Positions 52,750 to 62,016 are shown, numbered from the stretch's first letter. The stretch is 64,000 bases of DNA from Bacteroidota bacterium (GCA_027619225.1 JAQCFW010000002.1:1-64000), one strand, 5' to 3'. Notes: generated by a model from the sequence alone, not told the origin. Translations and numbers: made by a program.

Positions 52750-55653
52750 TTAAAATCTGACGCGAATAGAGAAATTTGAACTGAAACCATATCCCATATA
52801 TACGCTTGCTGAAGCTGCGTCGAAATTGTTTTCAGTAAATGCATAAGTACGGTTAGGATCAGTAAAGTTCCACTCGCCATACGGATCGTTATTCTGTGCG
52901 TTGACAAGATAAATCGTGTTTAAAACGTTAAAAGCAGAAAAGCGAAAATCTATCTGCGAGTCCTTCAGATCCATGGTGTATCCCATATGAAGGTCCAGAA
53001 GACCATAAGCTGGGAGTTCCCAAGACTGACGACCTTCGTTGTCTCCATTCAAAGAGAATGGATCAAAATTAGCGTAAAATCTATCGAAATAAGTGTAACG
53101 AGGTTTAACGTAGAAGCCGTTTTTGCGGTAACGGACAGCAAAACCTATTTGGGTTTGGGGTGCATCACCTACAGAAACTCCTGCTGCATTGTATTTCACA
53201 ATCTCTGGATTTCCTTCCCAATCCAAATAAGGTAGGTTCGTATTTTCATCCAACAAAATCAAACTGTCCTCAGAGCTGGTCCATCGCCAATCACCATAGG
53301 AACCATATCCCTCAATTGTAATGTGGCGATTCAATTGGTAACCGAAATCAAGCTCAATCCCCTTGTGAAGAGCACTCATTGAATTAATGTTCGCCCTTAC
53401 AATCTCTCCGTCCGCAGTTTCAAACCTAAGCATACTATTTAAAGGCCTGTTCTGCCAATTCGTATAGTATCCATTCAGATTCAACGTCCATGGGGATTTA
53501 CTCCACTTGACACCAAATTCAACCGAAGATATCTTCTCGTTTTGAGTGTTTTGAATAAACTTGTTGTCGAAATCAATCACGCTCGAGAAAGTAGGTGTCC
53601 TGTTGAGATAACCGAGGTTCATAAATGCATTGGTCCACTCATTAATGTTTACATTTCCTCCACCCTTAACAGTATAACCTGAAATCCACTTCCAACCAGA
53701 TTCGTTGTACTCCATGTCACCTGTCTCCTCATTCTCAACAAGTGGTTTGAAGTAATCCACACGGTTGTACCCTTGGTTGACAGCACTCACATTCACAAAG
53801 TAATTGTACCACGGACCTTTGAATTCCATGAGCGCAAACACCCCTCCCCATTTCACAAAAGCGTCATTGTGATACCCTATTGTATCTCCCACAGTATGCA
53901 TGGGCTGGTTGTCATTTGAGTCATCTTGATCAATGAAATAATCTCCCCCAAGCAGATCATGAACAGTACTGTAGTGCTCCCCTTGATAGGTTCTAAAGTC
54001 TGCTCCACCTGAGAATGTAAGCCTATCGCTACTCTCATACCTGAAAGTAGAAAGCCCGCCAAACCATTTGTGGTTGTTGTAGAGTTTCCTCAGAATTCTA
54101 GAGCTCTTAAGTAATGTTTCTGAGTAAGTCGGGTCGATCGGCGGGCCGAATAATCCCCCCACAGTATTGGTATTCCAAAACTTCTGAAAGTCAACCTGAC
54201 CATCCGCCGAATAATCTCCCGACCCAAGCGAATTCTCTAACCTTGTTCCTCCGCCATGCCCATAAGAAGCATAGGCAGTGGTCGTGATGTAAAGCTTCTC
54301 TGTCGTTCTCCAGCTGTGGCGCAAAGACATCAATGGTTTGTGGTATTTGTTCTGGCGCTCATACAGGTTCGCTCCATTAAGCTCGCCCCAATGAACATTG
54401 TAGTTAAGCCCCATATCCCTCAGGCCAGTGGTATCAATATAGTTCGTAGATGTCATTTCATTTTCAAACTCAGAAGCTCCACCTTCTACGTCATATCCGT
54501 ACTGAGAATTGAGCTCAGAATAGGCTGCTTGCTCTTCTGCAAGAGAAAGAGATCCATCGTTAAAAATCGCATCATAAGCTTGACTGTACTCTGTCATCTG
54601 AGTATAGTCATCATCCGTCCCTGTGAAAAGACTTCTTGCATACTCTTTGTTGTGAGTTGGAATTCGTTGCTGATACCCACGCGCTGAGTTCTGCGAAGGC
54701 GCCCCGGTAACACTTAAAGACAAGATATGCGATCCGAGTTCCTTTTGAGCTTTTCCATAGTAGAACCAAGAGTCTTCATACGATTGCGCCACATATCCTC
54801 CGCTGTTCTTATAACTTCCAGAAAAGGTAAATCCCCATCCACCATCTAAACGACCTGTGGTGTGACCCAGCGTAGTACGAGTCATACCAAAACTACCAAG
54901 TTCTTGCTTCACACTCGTTTTCTTCTTGTTTTCAATCCCTACAGTAATAATATTTACAGTTCCACCAATCGCTGGAAGAGCAAGTTTCGAAGCACCAAGC
55001 CCCCTTTGGACTTGCATCGTTTGAGTGACCAGATCGAGGCCAAACCAGTTGTTCCAAAAAACGCCTCCATTCTCCATGTCATTGACAGGGATCCCATCTA
55101 TAAGAACACTTACGTTTCTCTGTTTAAATCCTCTGATACTGATACTTGGCCCATTGTCGTCTGACCCTGCCTGAGTAGCATAAACTCCAGGCGTTGAGTT
55201 GAGTAGCATGGGCAAAGGTTGAGAACCCAATTCTTCTTGAATTTGAAGTGGTTTTATATTTGAAAACGCAACAGGGGTTTCTCTTTCTATCGCGATATCT
55301 GCAACTACCCTTGCTTCTTGAAGGAGTACGGTCTCCATCTTAAAAACAACTTCAATGGTCGAATTTGCAACGACATCTACCTCTTTTGACATCGGCTCAT
55401 AACCGACGTAAGAAACACGAAGGATGTATCTACCTGGCGTAAGTTCAATCGCATACAACCCATCGAAATCCGTGAGAACACCTACCGTGGATTCACCTGC
55501 ACCATAAATGACGGCTGCCTGAATTAAAGCCTCCCCAGTGATCGCATCCGAAATAGAACCACGTACAAGACCTGTTTGGGCAGATGCGGTGAGCATCGAG
55601 CCAAAGAAAAGCCCCAAGAAAGCGGACAGGACAAACCAATGAATACGAATCAT
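52750..55653 (-). CDS. TonB-dependent receptor with carboxypeptidase-like regulatory domain
   Basis: A 967-residue outer-membrane receptor. The signal peptide ends at SAQ (about 26); a carboxypeptidase-regulatory-like beta domain (about 28-118) precedes the plug (about 125-235: VSVLIDGIPVND, GGTVNIIT) and a 22-strand barrel ending in an aromatic-rich terminal strand (FSIRVRF). It takes up a substrate too large or rare for porins using TonB energy. The substrate is unknown; it is neither SusC length nor paired with SusD. It is flanked by a lamin-tail secreted protein (36 bases upstream) and the PLD protein. Confidence 0.93.
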   Translation of the reverse strand: MIRIHWFVLSAFLGLFFGSMLTASAQTGLVRGSISDAITGEALIQAAVIYGAGESTVGVLTDFDGLYAIELTPGRYILRVSYVGYEPMSKEVDVVANSTIEVVFKMETVLLQEARVVADIAIERETPVAFSNIKPLQIQEELGSQPLPMLLNSTPGVYATQAGSDDNGPSISIRGFKQRNVSVLIDGIPVNDMENGGVFWNNWFGLDLVTQTMQVQRGLGASKLALPAIGGTVNIITVGIENKKKTSVKQELGSFGMTRTTLGHTTGRLDGGWGFTFSGSYKNSGGYVAQSYEDSWFYYGKAQKELGSHILSLSVTGAPSQNSARGYQQRIPTHNKEYARSLFTGTDDDYTQMTEYSQAYDAIFNDGSLSLAEEQAAYSELNSQYGYDVEGGASEFENEMTSTNYIDTTGLRDMGLNYNVHWGELNGANLYERQNKYHKPLMSLRHSWRTTEKLYITTTAYASYGHGGGTRLENSLGSGDYSADGQVDFQKFWNTNTVGGLFGPPIDPTYSETLLKSSRILRKLYNNHKWFGGLSTFRYESSDRLTFSGGADFRTYQGEHYSTVHDLLGGDYFIDQDDSNDNQPMHTVGDTIGYHNDAFVKWGGVFALMEFKGPWYNYFVNVSAVNQGYNRVDYFKPLVENEETGDMEYNESGWKWISGYTVKGGGNVNINEWTNAFMNLGYLNRTPTFSSVIDFDNKFIQNTQNEKISSVEFGVKWSKSPWTLNLNGYYTNWQNRPLNSMLRFETADGEIVRANINSMSALHKGIELDFGYQLNRHITIEGYGSYGDWRWTSSEDSLILLDENTNLPYLDWEGNPEIVKYNAAGVSVGDAPQTQIGFAVRYRKNGFYVKPRYTYFDRFYANFDPFSLNGDNEGRQSWELPAYGLLDLHMGYTMDLKDSQIDFRFSAFNVLNTIYLVNAQNNDPYGEWNFTDPNRTYAFTENNFDAASASVYMGYGFSSNFSIRVRF

Positions 55654-55689
55654 GACAAAAGAAGTGCTAAGTAGTTCGCGTAAAACGAA

Positions 55690-56631
55690 TTAACGTACAA
55701 CGATGCGGTGTGCGAAAATCGAACCACTCAAGTACTGAACGTTCACAAAATAAACACCTGCCTTCCAATCTGAAGTAGAGATAGACCAAGTGCGAATATC
55801 TGAAGTCGGTGCAATCACCTCCACGAGACGACCCTCAGGACTGTACACTTGAATTTGCTTGACAGACTGTCCACTTTCAATGTTGAACTGACCGTTTACA
55901 GCAGGATTGGGGAAAATCTCTAAAGATGGAGTCTCCACTAGATTGTTTGTTCCAGTTGAACCACACGCACAGCTGTGAGATCCCAAGCCATCCCAAGTAT
56001 TTACTGGAAGCGTATCCCATTCGAGAAAAGTATCAAAAACCACAGGTGGAACATTGATTCCATGAACCACGTCGAACTTGCGTCGTAATGTGTGGTTAGA
56101 AGTAAGCCAAGCAGCACCATCACCGACATCTGTAAAACCGTTCTCAGCATCATTTGTCCAAGCCACTCCAGGGTTCTCTCCTGGCTTTCCGAAAATATCT
56201 ACTACAGTTGTACCGTTCTTGACGAGAACAAGTGCATCATTTCCATTCATGTATGTTGGTGCAGGATAAGGATTGTCCAATTGATCTGCCAAGCCTTGCA
56301 TCACAGGATCACACATTGGAGACATTGCGCCACCGCCAAGGTCTACGTCTTCCGTCTGACCATTTACCAAAACCCAGGTAGTCAGAGAAGGCAAAGTACC
56401 GAAAAGTTGTGTCGCATCCGTAACTGTTCCTTCTCCATTGCTCCAACGTTGTAATTCATACGCGCTCAAATCAATCGGCTCTGTAGTGGGGTTGAAAAAT
56501 TCAAGACCTTTGTTATTTCCTGTACCTTCAAGGTATTCAGAGATGATAAGGTCATCACAAATGAGCTGAGCTGAAGTACTTGCAGAAAAAGACAATCCTG
56601 CGACGAGGAAAAATATTGTAGAAATACGCAT
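55690..56631 (-). CDS. Secreted lamin-tail-domain protein with T9SS type A domain
   Basis: A 313-residue exported protein. The signal peptide ends at SAQ (about 22). A lamin tail domain (LTD; about 24-185) begins LICDDLIISEYLEGTGNNKG and includes LEFFNPTTEPIDLSAYELQR. The last 75 residues are a T9SS type A domain (LEIFPNPAVNGQFNIE). LTDs in bacteria are often fused or linked to secreted nucleases and may bind DNA or other ligands. It is first in the LTD-TonB receptor-PLD group. Confidence 0.9.
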   Translation of the reverse strand: MRISTIFFLVAGLSFSASTSAQLICDDLIISEYLEGTGNNKGLEFFNPTTEPIDLSAYELQRWSNGEGTVTDATQLFGTLPSLTTWVLVNGQTEDVDLGGGAMSPMCDPVMQGLADQLDNPYPAPTYMNGNDALVLVKNGTTVVDIFGKPGENPGVAWTNDAENGFTDVGDGAAWLTSNHTLRRKFDVVHGINVPPVVFDTFLEWDTLPVNTWDGLGSHSCACGSTGTNNLVETPSLEIFPNPAVNGQFNIESGQSVKQIQVYSPEGRLVEVIAPTSDIRTWSISTSDWKAGVYFVNVQYLSGSIFAHRIVVR

Positions 56632-56682
56632 AAGTTTATTTTTTGATTTATGAAGCCAAACTTACTGCGTATCTTGCATGCA

Positions 56683-59160
56683 ATGAAAAAAATTAGATAC
56701 TTTTCTCGGTTATTATTAATAACTTCTTGTTTCTTCTTCATTGCGGGAATCTCATTATTCATTGTATCTCATCAATCTAACGAGCTAGAAACAGATGCTT
56801 TCCACAAATTCGAACCGCAAAGAGCTGCCGCTTTTAAGTGGTCATACCCCGATGAAGATTGGGATGTTTCTGAAGCTGATGCAGCGTTAAAAAATGTGCG
56901 ACATCATTTTGAAGCACAAGAGGCGAATGATTTTTCGAGAGAAATTGGTGGATCATGGAGGATGGAAGGTCCTGGAAACATCGGTGGGAGATTAAACGCA
57001 ATTGCACAAGATCCTTTCGACTCGAACCACATCCTTGCGGGAAGTGCTGCAGGAGGTCTATTCGGAACAAATGATGGCGGGGCAAACTGGTCGTCACTTA
57101 CAGAGGATTTCGCCTGGATGGCAATGGGAACGATCGCATTTCACCCCACCCAAGAAGGAACAGTCTACATAGGCTCCGGCGACCCACAAATTTCATCCCA
57201 CCCAAGATTGGGAGATGGGGTGCACCGATCAGTTGACGGAGGGGCCAACTGGACTCATTTGGGCCTCGACAGCGCTCGAATCGTGAGTAAAATACTCATT
57301 CTTGAAGACACCCCAGAAGTAATTATGGCCGCAACTATGGGAAACCCTGCCGTAAAAGGCCCAGACAGAGGTCTATACCGCAGCTCTAACTCCGGAACCA
57401 CGTGGGATCATGTTCTACTGCCCTCTGATTCAGCTGGCGTTAACGACCTCGCGTATGACTCTTCAACTGGAATTATGATCGCTGCAGGGTGGAATAGACT
57501 TCGAACCTCTACACGATCACTTGTTTTAGGACCCGAATCAAAATTATACAGATCTGCTGACGCAGGCATCACATGGGGAGCTGTAAATAGCCCATGGGGG
57601 AATGAGAATAGGTGCCGAATAGGACTTTCTGAAAATAACGGTGATTTCTACGCTTTAGTTGTAGGGCTAAATATGCAATTAGACAATATCTATAAAAGCT
57701 CAGATGGAGGGGTTAGCTGGCTTCCAATCATAAGTGACACATCCCCACTTGCTAACGCATTGGGAGGGTTTGGTTGGTATTTCTCTAAAATCAGAGTTAA
57801 CCCATGGAACTCTAATGACATTACTGTTTTAGGAGTTGACGCTTGGAATTCTCTTGACGGGGGTGATACTTGGTCTCAACTAACTCCTATATGGTGGGAG
57901 TATACTGTTCATGCAGATAAACATGATTTGCAATGGGTCGGACCAAATTCAGCTATTTTAGCTACTGATGGCGGAGCATACAGAACCGATGATCACGGAG
58001 AGACTTGGACCGACATAGAGAACATCAACAACTCTCAATTCTACAGGGTTGAATGGAACCCGCATAATCCAGGTGTATATACAGGAGGGGCTCAGGATAA
58101 CGGAACTACAAGTGGCTCCTATTTAGATGTGGACAGTTGGTCGCGAGATCGAGGTGGAGATGGCTTTACCCCTGTTTTCCATCCTACGAATCCCTATTAC
58201 AGGATAGCGACAGTTCAGTATGGTAATTTTGCTTTTTCCGAGGAACCATCAACGGCACCTAACCCAATCTGGACAGATATGGAAGACCTAGAATACGATG
58301 ATAGAAAAGGCTGGGACACGCCGATAATTTTACACCCTGCAAACCCTGATCACATTTGGACAGGAACTCAAAGAATGTGGAAAATGACGGGCTCCCCCTT
58401 GGGAAATTGGAGCCCGATGAGCGAAGACCTGACTCACAACATAAGTCCTGGACTTGGATACAGAGTCATTTCAGCAATTTCAGGATCTCCCATTGACGAA
58501 AACATCTTAGCCGCTGGAACTTCAGACGGGAGAGTTCATTACACGACCGATGGAGGACTCTCGTGGAATTTGATGACTGACGGGTTGCCGGAACGCTACG
58601 TTACCGACCTTTATTTCGACCCATTTTATCCTGACTCTATTTTCTGTACAGTGAGTGGTTACCGTGATTACGCATATACACCTCATATTCTAAAAGCAGC
58701 GCTTGGAGGTGCTTGGGAAAGTATTTCTGGGGATCTCCCTCAACATCCCATGAATGCTGTAGTAGCGTTGAGCGAATTGGTTTGGGCTACAGCTACAGAC
58801 GCGGGAGTATATGCAACCGTAAATGCTGGAGTCAACTGGGAGAGATTGGGCAACATGCCCTGGATACCTGTTTATGATTTAGTCGTAGACACCGTTGAGA
58901 GAAGATTGGTGGCTGGGACTTTTTCTAGGAGCATACAAAGCTTCCCACTAGATTCAATTTTAGTGGGGACACCTCCTGACCCTGTTTTTTATTGTTTAGA
59001 AGATGTGGTACCAAATGGCATCATTGACACGAGCGATATTTTACTCATGCTTAGCCAGTACGGATGCCTTTCAGATTGTTCAACCGATATGAATGGCGAT
59101 GGTTCGGTCACTATATCAGACCTGTTGGTGGTGCTTGCAGTGTTCGGTCAACCCTGTTAA
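56683..59160 (+). CDS. Secreted Asp-box (sortilin/VPS10-like) beta-propeller protein with dockerin-like end
   Basis: An 825-residue exported protein; ATG 56683 gives a basic n-region and signal-like segment (KKIRYFSRLLLITSCFFFIA), while a start at 56650 adds 11 residues. At least nine Asp-box motifs of type S/TxDxGxxW are seen (SVDGGANW, SADAGITW, SSDGGVSW, SLDGGDTW, TDDHGETW, TTDGGLSW), making one or two beta-propellers as in sortilin-like or sialidase-fold proteins. Catalytic sialidase residues (RIP) are not evident. The last 60 residues are two dockerin-like units: DVVPNGIIDTSDILLML (Ca ligands lost) and DMNGDGSVTISDLLVVL (ligands kept). No T9SS domain. Confidence 0.87.
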   Translation: MKKIRYFSRLLLITSCFFFIAGISLFIVSHQSNELETDAFHKFEPQRAAAFKWSYPDEDWDVSEADAALKNVRHHFEAQEANDFSREIGGSWRMEGPGNIGGRLNAIAQDPFDSNHILAGSAAGGLFGTNDGGANWSSLTEDFAWMAMGTIAFHPTQEGTVYIGSGDPQISSHPRLGDGVHRSVDGGANWTHLGLDSARIVSKILILEDTPEVIMAATMGNPAVKGPDRGLYRSSNSGTTWDHVLLPSDSAGVNDLAYDSSTGIMIAAGWNRLRTSTRSLVLGPESKLYRSADAGITWGAVNSPWGNENRCRIGLSENNGDFYALVVGLNMQLDNIYKSSDGGVSWLPIISDTSPLANALGGFGWYFSKIRVNPWNSNDITVLGVDAWNSLDGGDTWSQLTPIWWEYTVHADKHDLQWVGPNSAILATDGGAYRTDDHGETWTDIENINNSQFYRVEWNPHNPGVYTGGAQDNGTTSGSYLDVDSWSRDRGGDGFTPVFHPTNPYYRIATVQYGNFAFSEEPSTAPNPIWTDMEDLEYDDRKGWDTPIILHPANPDHIWTGTQRMWKMTGSPLGNWSPMSEDLTHNISPGLGYRVISAISGSPIDENILAAGTSDGRVHYTTDGGLSWNLMTDGLPERYVTDLYFDPFYPDSIFCTVSGYRDYAYTPHILKAALGGAWESISGDLPQHPMNAVVALSELVWATATDAGVYATVNAGVNWERLGNMPWIPVYDLVVDTVERRLVAGTFSRSIQSFPLDSILVGTPPDPVFYCLEDVVPNGIIDTSDILLMLSQYGCLSDCSTDMNGDGSVTISDLLVVLAVFGQPC

Positions 59161-59177
59161 ATTTCGTATGATTTCAC

Positions 59178-59195
59178 AACTGACTTAAGTCAGTT
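59178..59195. terminator. Perfect palindrome, possible terminator between convergent genes
   Basis: AACTGACTTAAGTCAGTT is a perfect 18-bp inverted repeat (7-bp arms, TTAA centre) lying just past the Asp-box gene stop and overlapping the yjbR stop codon. T-rich sequence follows on the plus side but not as a continuous run, so a terminator role is only plausible. Confidence 0.4.
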
Positions 59196-59574
59196 CGTTT
59201 CTTACTTTTACAGGCAACGAGTCGCGCACTGTGGAATAGCTATGGTGCAGGAGTTCCCAAAACAACGTTGGTGGAACATCTGAAATCGGAAATGGCGAGA
59301 CCGTATTCCAATGCTTTTTATTCATATGCCATCCTGGAATTACACCCTCAAATTCACTCCGTAACTGAACTGACCGTTCAGGATTACATTTAAGATTGAC
59401 GCTTTTAAAATCTTCAATATCGAACAGAGCAAATATTTTCCCCTTCTCTTTATTTCCAACTTTAAACACCAATATTTTGTTGTCGAACGGGAAACCCTGA
59501 GTCACCCCTGGGAGTTTCGAAACGAACTCAAGAATTGTTTCCGCGTTAACCTCGTGGTTGATGTCCTGAATCAA
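59185..59574 (-). CDS. MmcQ/YjbR family DNA-binding-fold protein
   Basis: A 129-residue protein of the MmcQ/YjbR family with a double-wing CyaY-like fold. GVTQGFPFDNKILVFKVG (about 24-41), NLKCNPERSVQLRSEF (about 64-79) and PGWHMNKKHWNTV (about 84-96) are family landmarks. DNA binding has been proposed for the fold but the role is unknown. It starts 11 bases after rluF. Confidence 0.9.
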   Translation of the reverse strand: MIQDINHEVNAETILEFVSKLPGVTQGFPFDNKILVFKVGNKEKGKIFALFDIEDFKSVNLKCNPERSVQLRSEFEGVIPGWHMNKKHWNTVSPFPISDVPPTLFWELLHHSYSTVRDSLPVKVRNELT

Positions 59575-59585
59575 ATCCGATTTTA

Positions 59586-60305
59586 TTAAAAAGTCTTCGA
59601 GGAATCGCCTATCATGCGATACATTTCTTCAAGCTCGGGTTTTTTAAAATCGCGCCAGGTACCTACAGGCATGTCTAGGTACATATTCATGATTCGAACT
59701 CGCTTGAGTCGCCCAACTCTATATCCGAAATATTCGCACATTCTACGGATCTGCCTATTAAGCCCTTGGGTGAGGATGATTCGGAATTCGCGGTCTCCTG
59801 TTTGTTCTACAAAGCAAGGATTCGTAACCGTTTCTAAAATGGGAACTCCATTCCCCATATCACGAATGAAACTGCCGATAATAATCCTATCAACAGTGAC
59901 GATATACTCCTTCTCATGGTGATTCTTCGCTCTGAGAATTTTATTCACGATATCCCCGTCGTTCGTTAAAAAGATTAACCCCTCGCTGGGCTTGTCTAAC
60001 CTGCCTATAGGGAAAATTCTGGTGGGGTAGCCGATGAAATCTATGATGTTGTTTTCCTCTCTACTTTGGTCTGTGGTACAGACAATTCCCACAGGCTTGT
60101 GAAATGCCAAGTAGACCAATTTATCGCGCACCCCCTCTCCCACTAGCTTGCCGTCCACCATCACCTCATCACCCGACTTTACCTTCGTTCCGAGCTCTGG
60201 AACCTTCCCGTTAATCGTAACCTTACCCTGCTCGAGGAGTCTGTCTGCAGCCCTTCTCGAACAAAAACCCACTTCGCTTAGAAATTTATTTATCCTCGTT
60301 TCCAT
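59586..60305 (-). CDS. rluF: 23S rRNA pseudouridine synthase (RluF-like)
   Basis: A 239-residue pseudouridine synthase of the RluB/E/F/RsuA group. The S4 RNA-binding domain is at residues 1-60 (INKFLSEVGFCSRRAADRLL), and the catalytic motif IGRLDKPSEGLIFLTNDG (about 105-122) carries the Asp nucleophile. QGLNRQIRRMCEYFGY near 190 is RluF-like. The Met at 60305 is preferred: a longer frame to 60407 runs into umuC. It is the third gene of the umuD-umuC-rluF-yjbR run. Confidence 0.9.
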   Translation of the reverse strand: METRINKFLSEVGFCSRRAADRLLEQGKVTINGKVPELGTKVKSGDEVMVDGKLVGEGVRDKLVYLAFHKPVGIVCTTDQSREENNIIDFIGYPTRIFPIGRLDKPSEGLIFLTNDGDIVNKILRAKNHHEKEYIVTVDRIIIGSFIRDMGNGVPILETVTNPCFVEQTGDREFRIILTQGLNRQIRRMCEYFGYRVGRLKRVRIMNMYLDMPVGTWRDFKKPELEEMYRMIGDSSKTF

Positions 60306-60331
60306 TTCGCAAAGGTCGTGCTTAAATTCTA

Positions 60332-61585
60332 CTAAACCTTCACGGTTAAAAAATCTGTAAAGCGCGTTGTGTAACACGGGGAAAGTCGTTCCTGACGGAG
60401 GCGCCATTTTCGATCGAAGCCCTGTACGGCGAGTCGGACTTTGTCGTGACCGAGCTTCATGTTTATGGTATCTATCGAAGTCATTAAAGAGGTTCGCTTC
60501 GATCTGTCGACGACATCGAAAAGTCCGAGTTGAACTTCTGCAGAGGGGGTTATCGAACTCACCAGGACGCCCGCTTTTTTGTACGAAAATCCATCTCGGT
60601 AAATGAACTTTAGCGCCTGAATCGCAGAAGCGACAATTTCGAGGGTGTCGTTCGTGGGAACTTCGAGCTTGATGGTGCGCGAAGCGTTGTATTGGGGCGC
60701 TTGAGGTTTAAAGGGGTTCGTCATTACAAAGGTGGTAATGGAGATACAGCAACTTTCTTCCTTCCGGAGTTTGGACGCGCAATTGGCGGCGAAAGTTCCC
60801 ACTGATTCATTGAGGGCGTGTAAACTTTGTACTTCGGAGCCAAACGATCTTGCTGTTCGTATGCTTTGTTTGCGCGGGGAGGCGTCGTTGACTGGGGAGC
60901 AAATCGTACTTTGAAGTTCCTTCTGCAACCTCGTGCCTGTGATGCTTAGGTTGCGACGTACCCATGCGGGGTCGGCCAAGGTGAGCTTCAGCGCCGTAGT
61001 TATTCCGTAGGATTTCAGCTTGGAGGAGGATCGGCTACCGATACCCCAAACATCCTCTATTTTACAGCGATGAAGTGCGCGCTCTACATCGCAGGACGAA
61101 TTCAGAGTGAATACGCCATTCATTTCGGGCATTTTTTTAGCGATACGCGTGGCTATTTTTGCCAGAGTTTTCGTCGGAGCAAGACCTATCGAAACGGGTA
61201 TTCCAGTCCACCGCTCCACCTTCTCACGAAGGGCTCTAGCACGCTCTTCGGCAGCTGGGCCTTCAAACACGAGAAACGCCTCGTCAATAGAATAGACCTC
61301 CATCTCATCGACTTCGGGCCGAATGGTGTCCATGACGCGCTTAGACATATCTCCGTACAAAGCGAAATTGGATGAGAAGACATGAACTCCATTGCGCGCA
61401 AAAAAAGCTTCGCTTTTAAAAGCCGGGGCTCCCATTTTTACACCCAACGATTTTGCCTCGTTACTGCGAGCTATAACACAACCATCGTTGTTTGAAAGGA
61501 CGACGACGGGTTTGGAAATGAGGTTGGGCCTAAACACACGTTCACACGATGCAAAGAAATTATTGCAATCAACGAGGGCAATCAC
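60332..61585 (-). CDS. umuC: Translesion DNA polymerase V catalytic subunit UmuC
   Basis: A 417-residue Y-family polymerase that copies damaged DNA. It starts at GTG 61585, overlapping the umuD stop as GTGA; a frame to 61618 would add 11 residues inside umuD. The catalytic motif VDCNNFFASCERVF (about 5-18) and VYSIDEAFLVF (about 96, SIDE acidic pair) are present, and GIGSRSSSKLKSYG (about 183) is the HhH of the thumb. The C-terminal little-finger domain and the UmuC C-terminal extension (LRQERLSPCYTTRF) are full length. Confidence 0.93.
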   Translation of the reverse strand: MIALVDCNNFFASCERVFRPNLISKPVVVLSNNDGCVIARSNEAKSLGVKMGAPAFKSEAFFARNGVHVFSSNFALYGDMSKRVMDTIRPEVDEMEVYSIDEAFLVFEGPAAEERARALREKVERWTGIPVSIGLAPTKTLAKIATRIAKKMPEMNGVFTLNSSCDVERALHRCKIEDVWGIGSRSSSKLKSYGITTALKLTLADPAWVRRNLSITGTRLQKELQSTICSPVNDASPRKQSIRTARSFGSEVQSLHALNESVGTFAANCASKLRKEESCCISITTFVMTNPFKPQAPQYNASRTIKLEVPTNDTLEIVASAIQALKFIYRDGFSYKKAGVLVSSITPSAEVQLGLFDVVDRSKRTSLMTSIDTINMKLGHDKVRLAVQGFDRKWRLRQERLSPCYTTRFTDFLTVKV

Positions 61586-62016
61586 ACCTTGTGAATTACG
61601 AATGTCACCACACCCCACACCTGAAAATTCGACTCTTCCCCCACCTCTATCGGCTTGAGCTTGGGGTTTTCAGGAATTAAAAGAAGTTGGTCGTCCTGAA
61701 TATCCACGCGCTTTACCGTAAACTCTCCATCTAACACCGCCAAGACTATGCTGCCCTTCTGCGGCGTAAGCGATCTATCTATCATAATCACGTCCCCAGT
61801 CTGAATTCCCGCACCCACCATAGAGTCACCTTCAACCCTGCAGCAAAATGTTGCAGACGGATGTTGAACGAGATACGAATTTAAATCCAGGTCCAGGTCT
61901 AGATGATCTTCTGCCGGAGAAGGAAAACCCGCTTGCACCCCCTCGTCAAAAAATGGCACCGCATCAAATGCGACAGCACTTGCGGGACACCATTTTAATT
62001 TCATTTTCCTATTCAT
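61582..62016 (-). CDS. umuD: UmuD-like self-cleaving mutagenesis protein
   Basis: A 144-residue S24 (LexA-fold) peptidase. The self-cleavage site is Ala29-Gly30 in VQAGFPSPAED (E. coli has Cys-Gly). The catalytic dyad is Ser65 (GDSMVG) and Lys102 (TVKRVD). The processed form pairs with UmuC to make Pol V. A second Met four codons in (62004) is an alternative start. It heads the umuDC operon; a 17-bp palindrome lies 86 bases upstream of the start. Confidence 0.93.
   Translation of the reverse strand: MNRKMKLKWCPASAVAFDAVPFFDEGVQAGFPSPAEDHLDLDLDLNSYLVQHPSATFCCRVEGDSMVGAGIQTGDVIMIDRSLTPQKGSIVLAVLDGEFTVKRVDIQDDQLLLIPENPKLKPIEVGEESNFQVWGVVTFVIHKV

Noticed and set aside
60332-61585. Locally GC-richer sequence in umuC as a sign of horizontal transfer
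   Set aside because: One line counted at 61201-61260 is 63% GC against 40% at 33121-33180, but the GH2 gene also reaches 57% (44221-44280), so the shift is within the range of the window.
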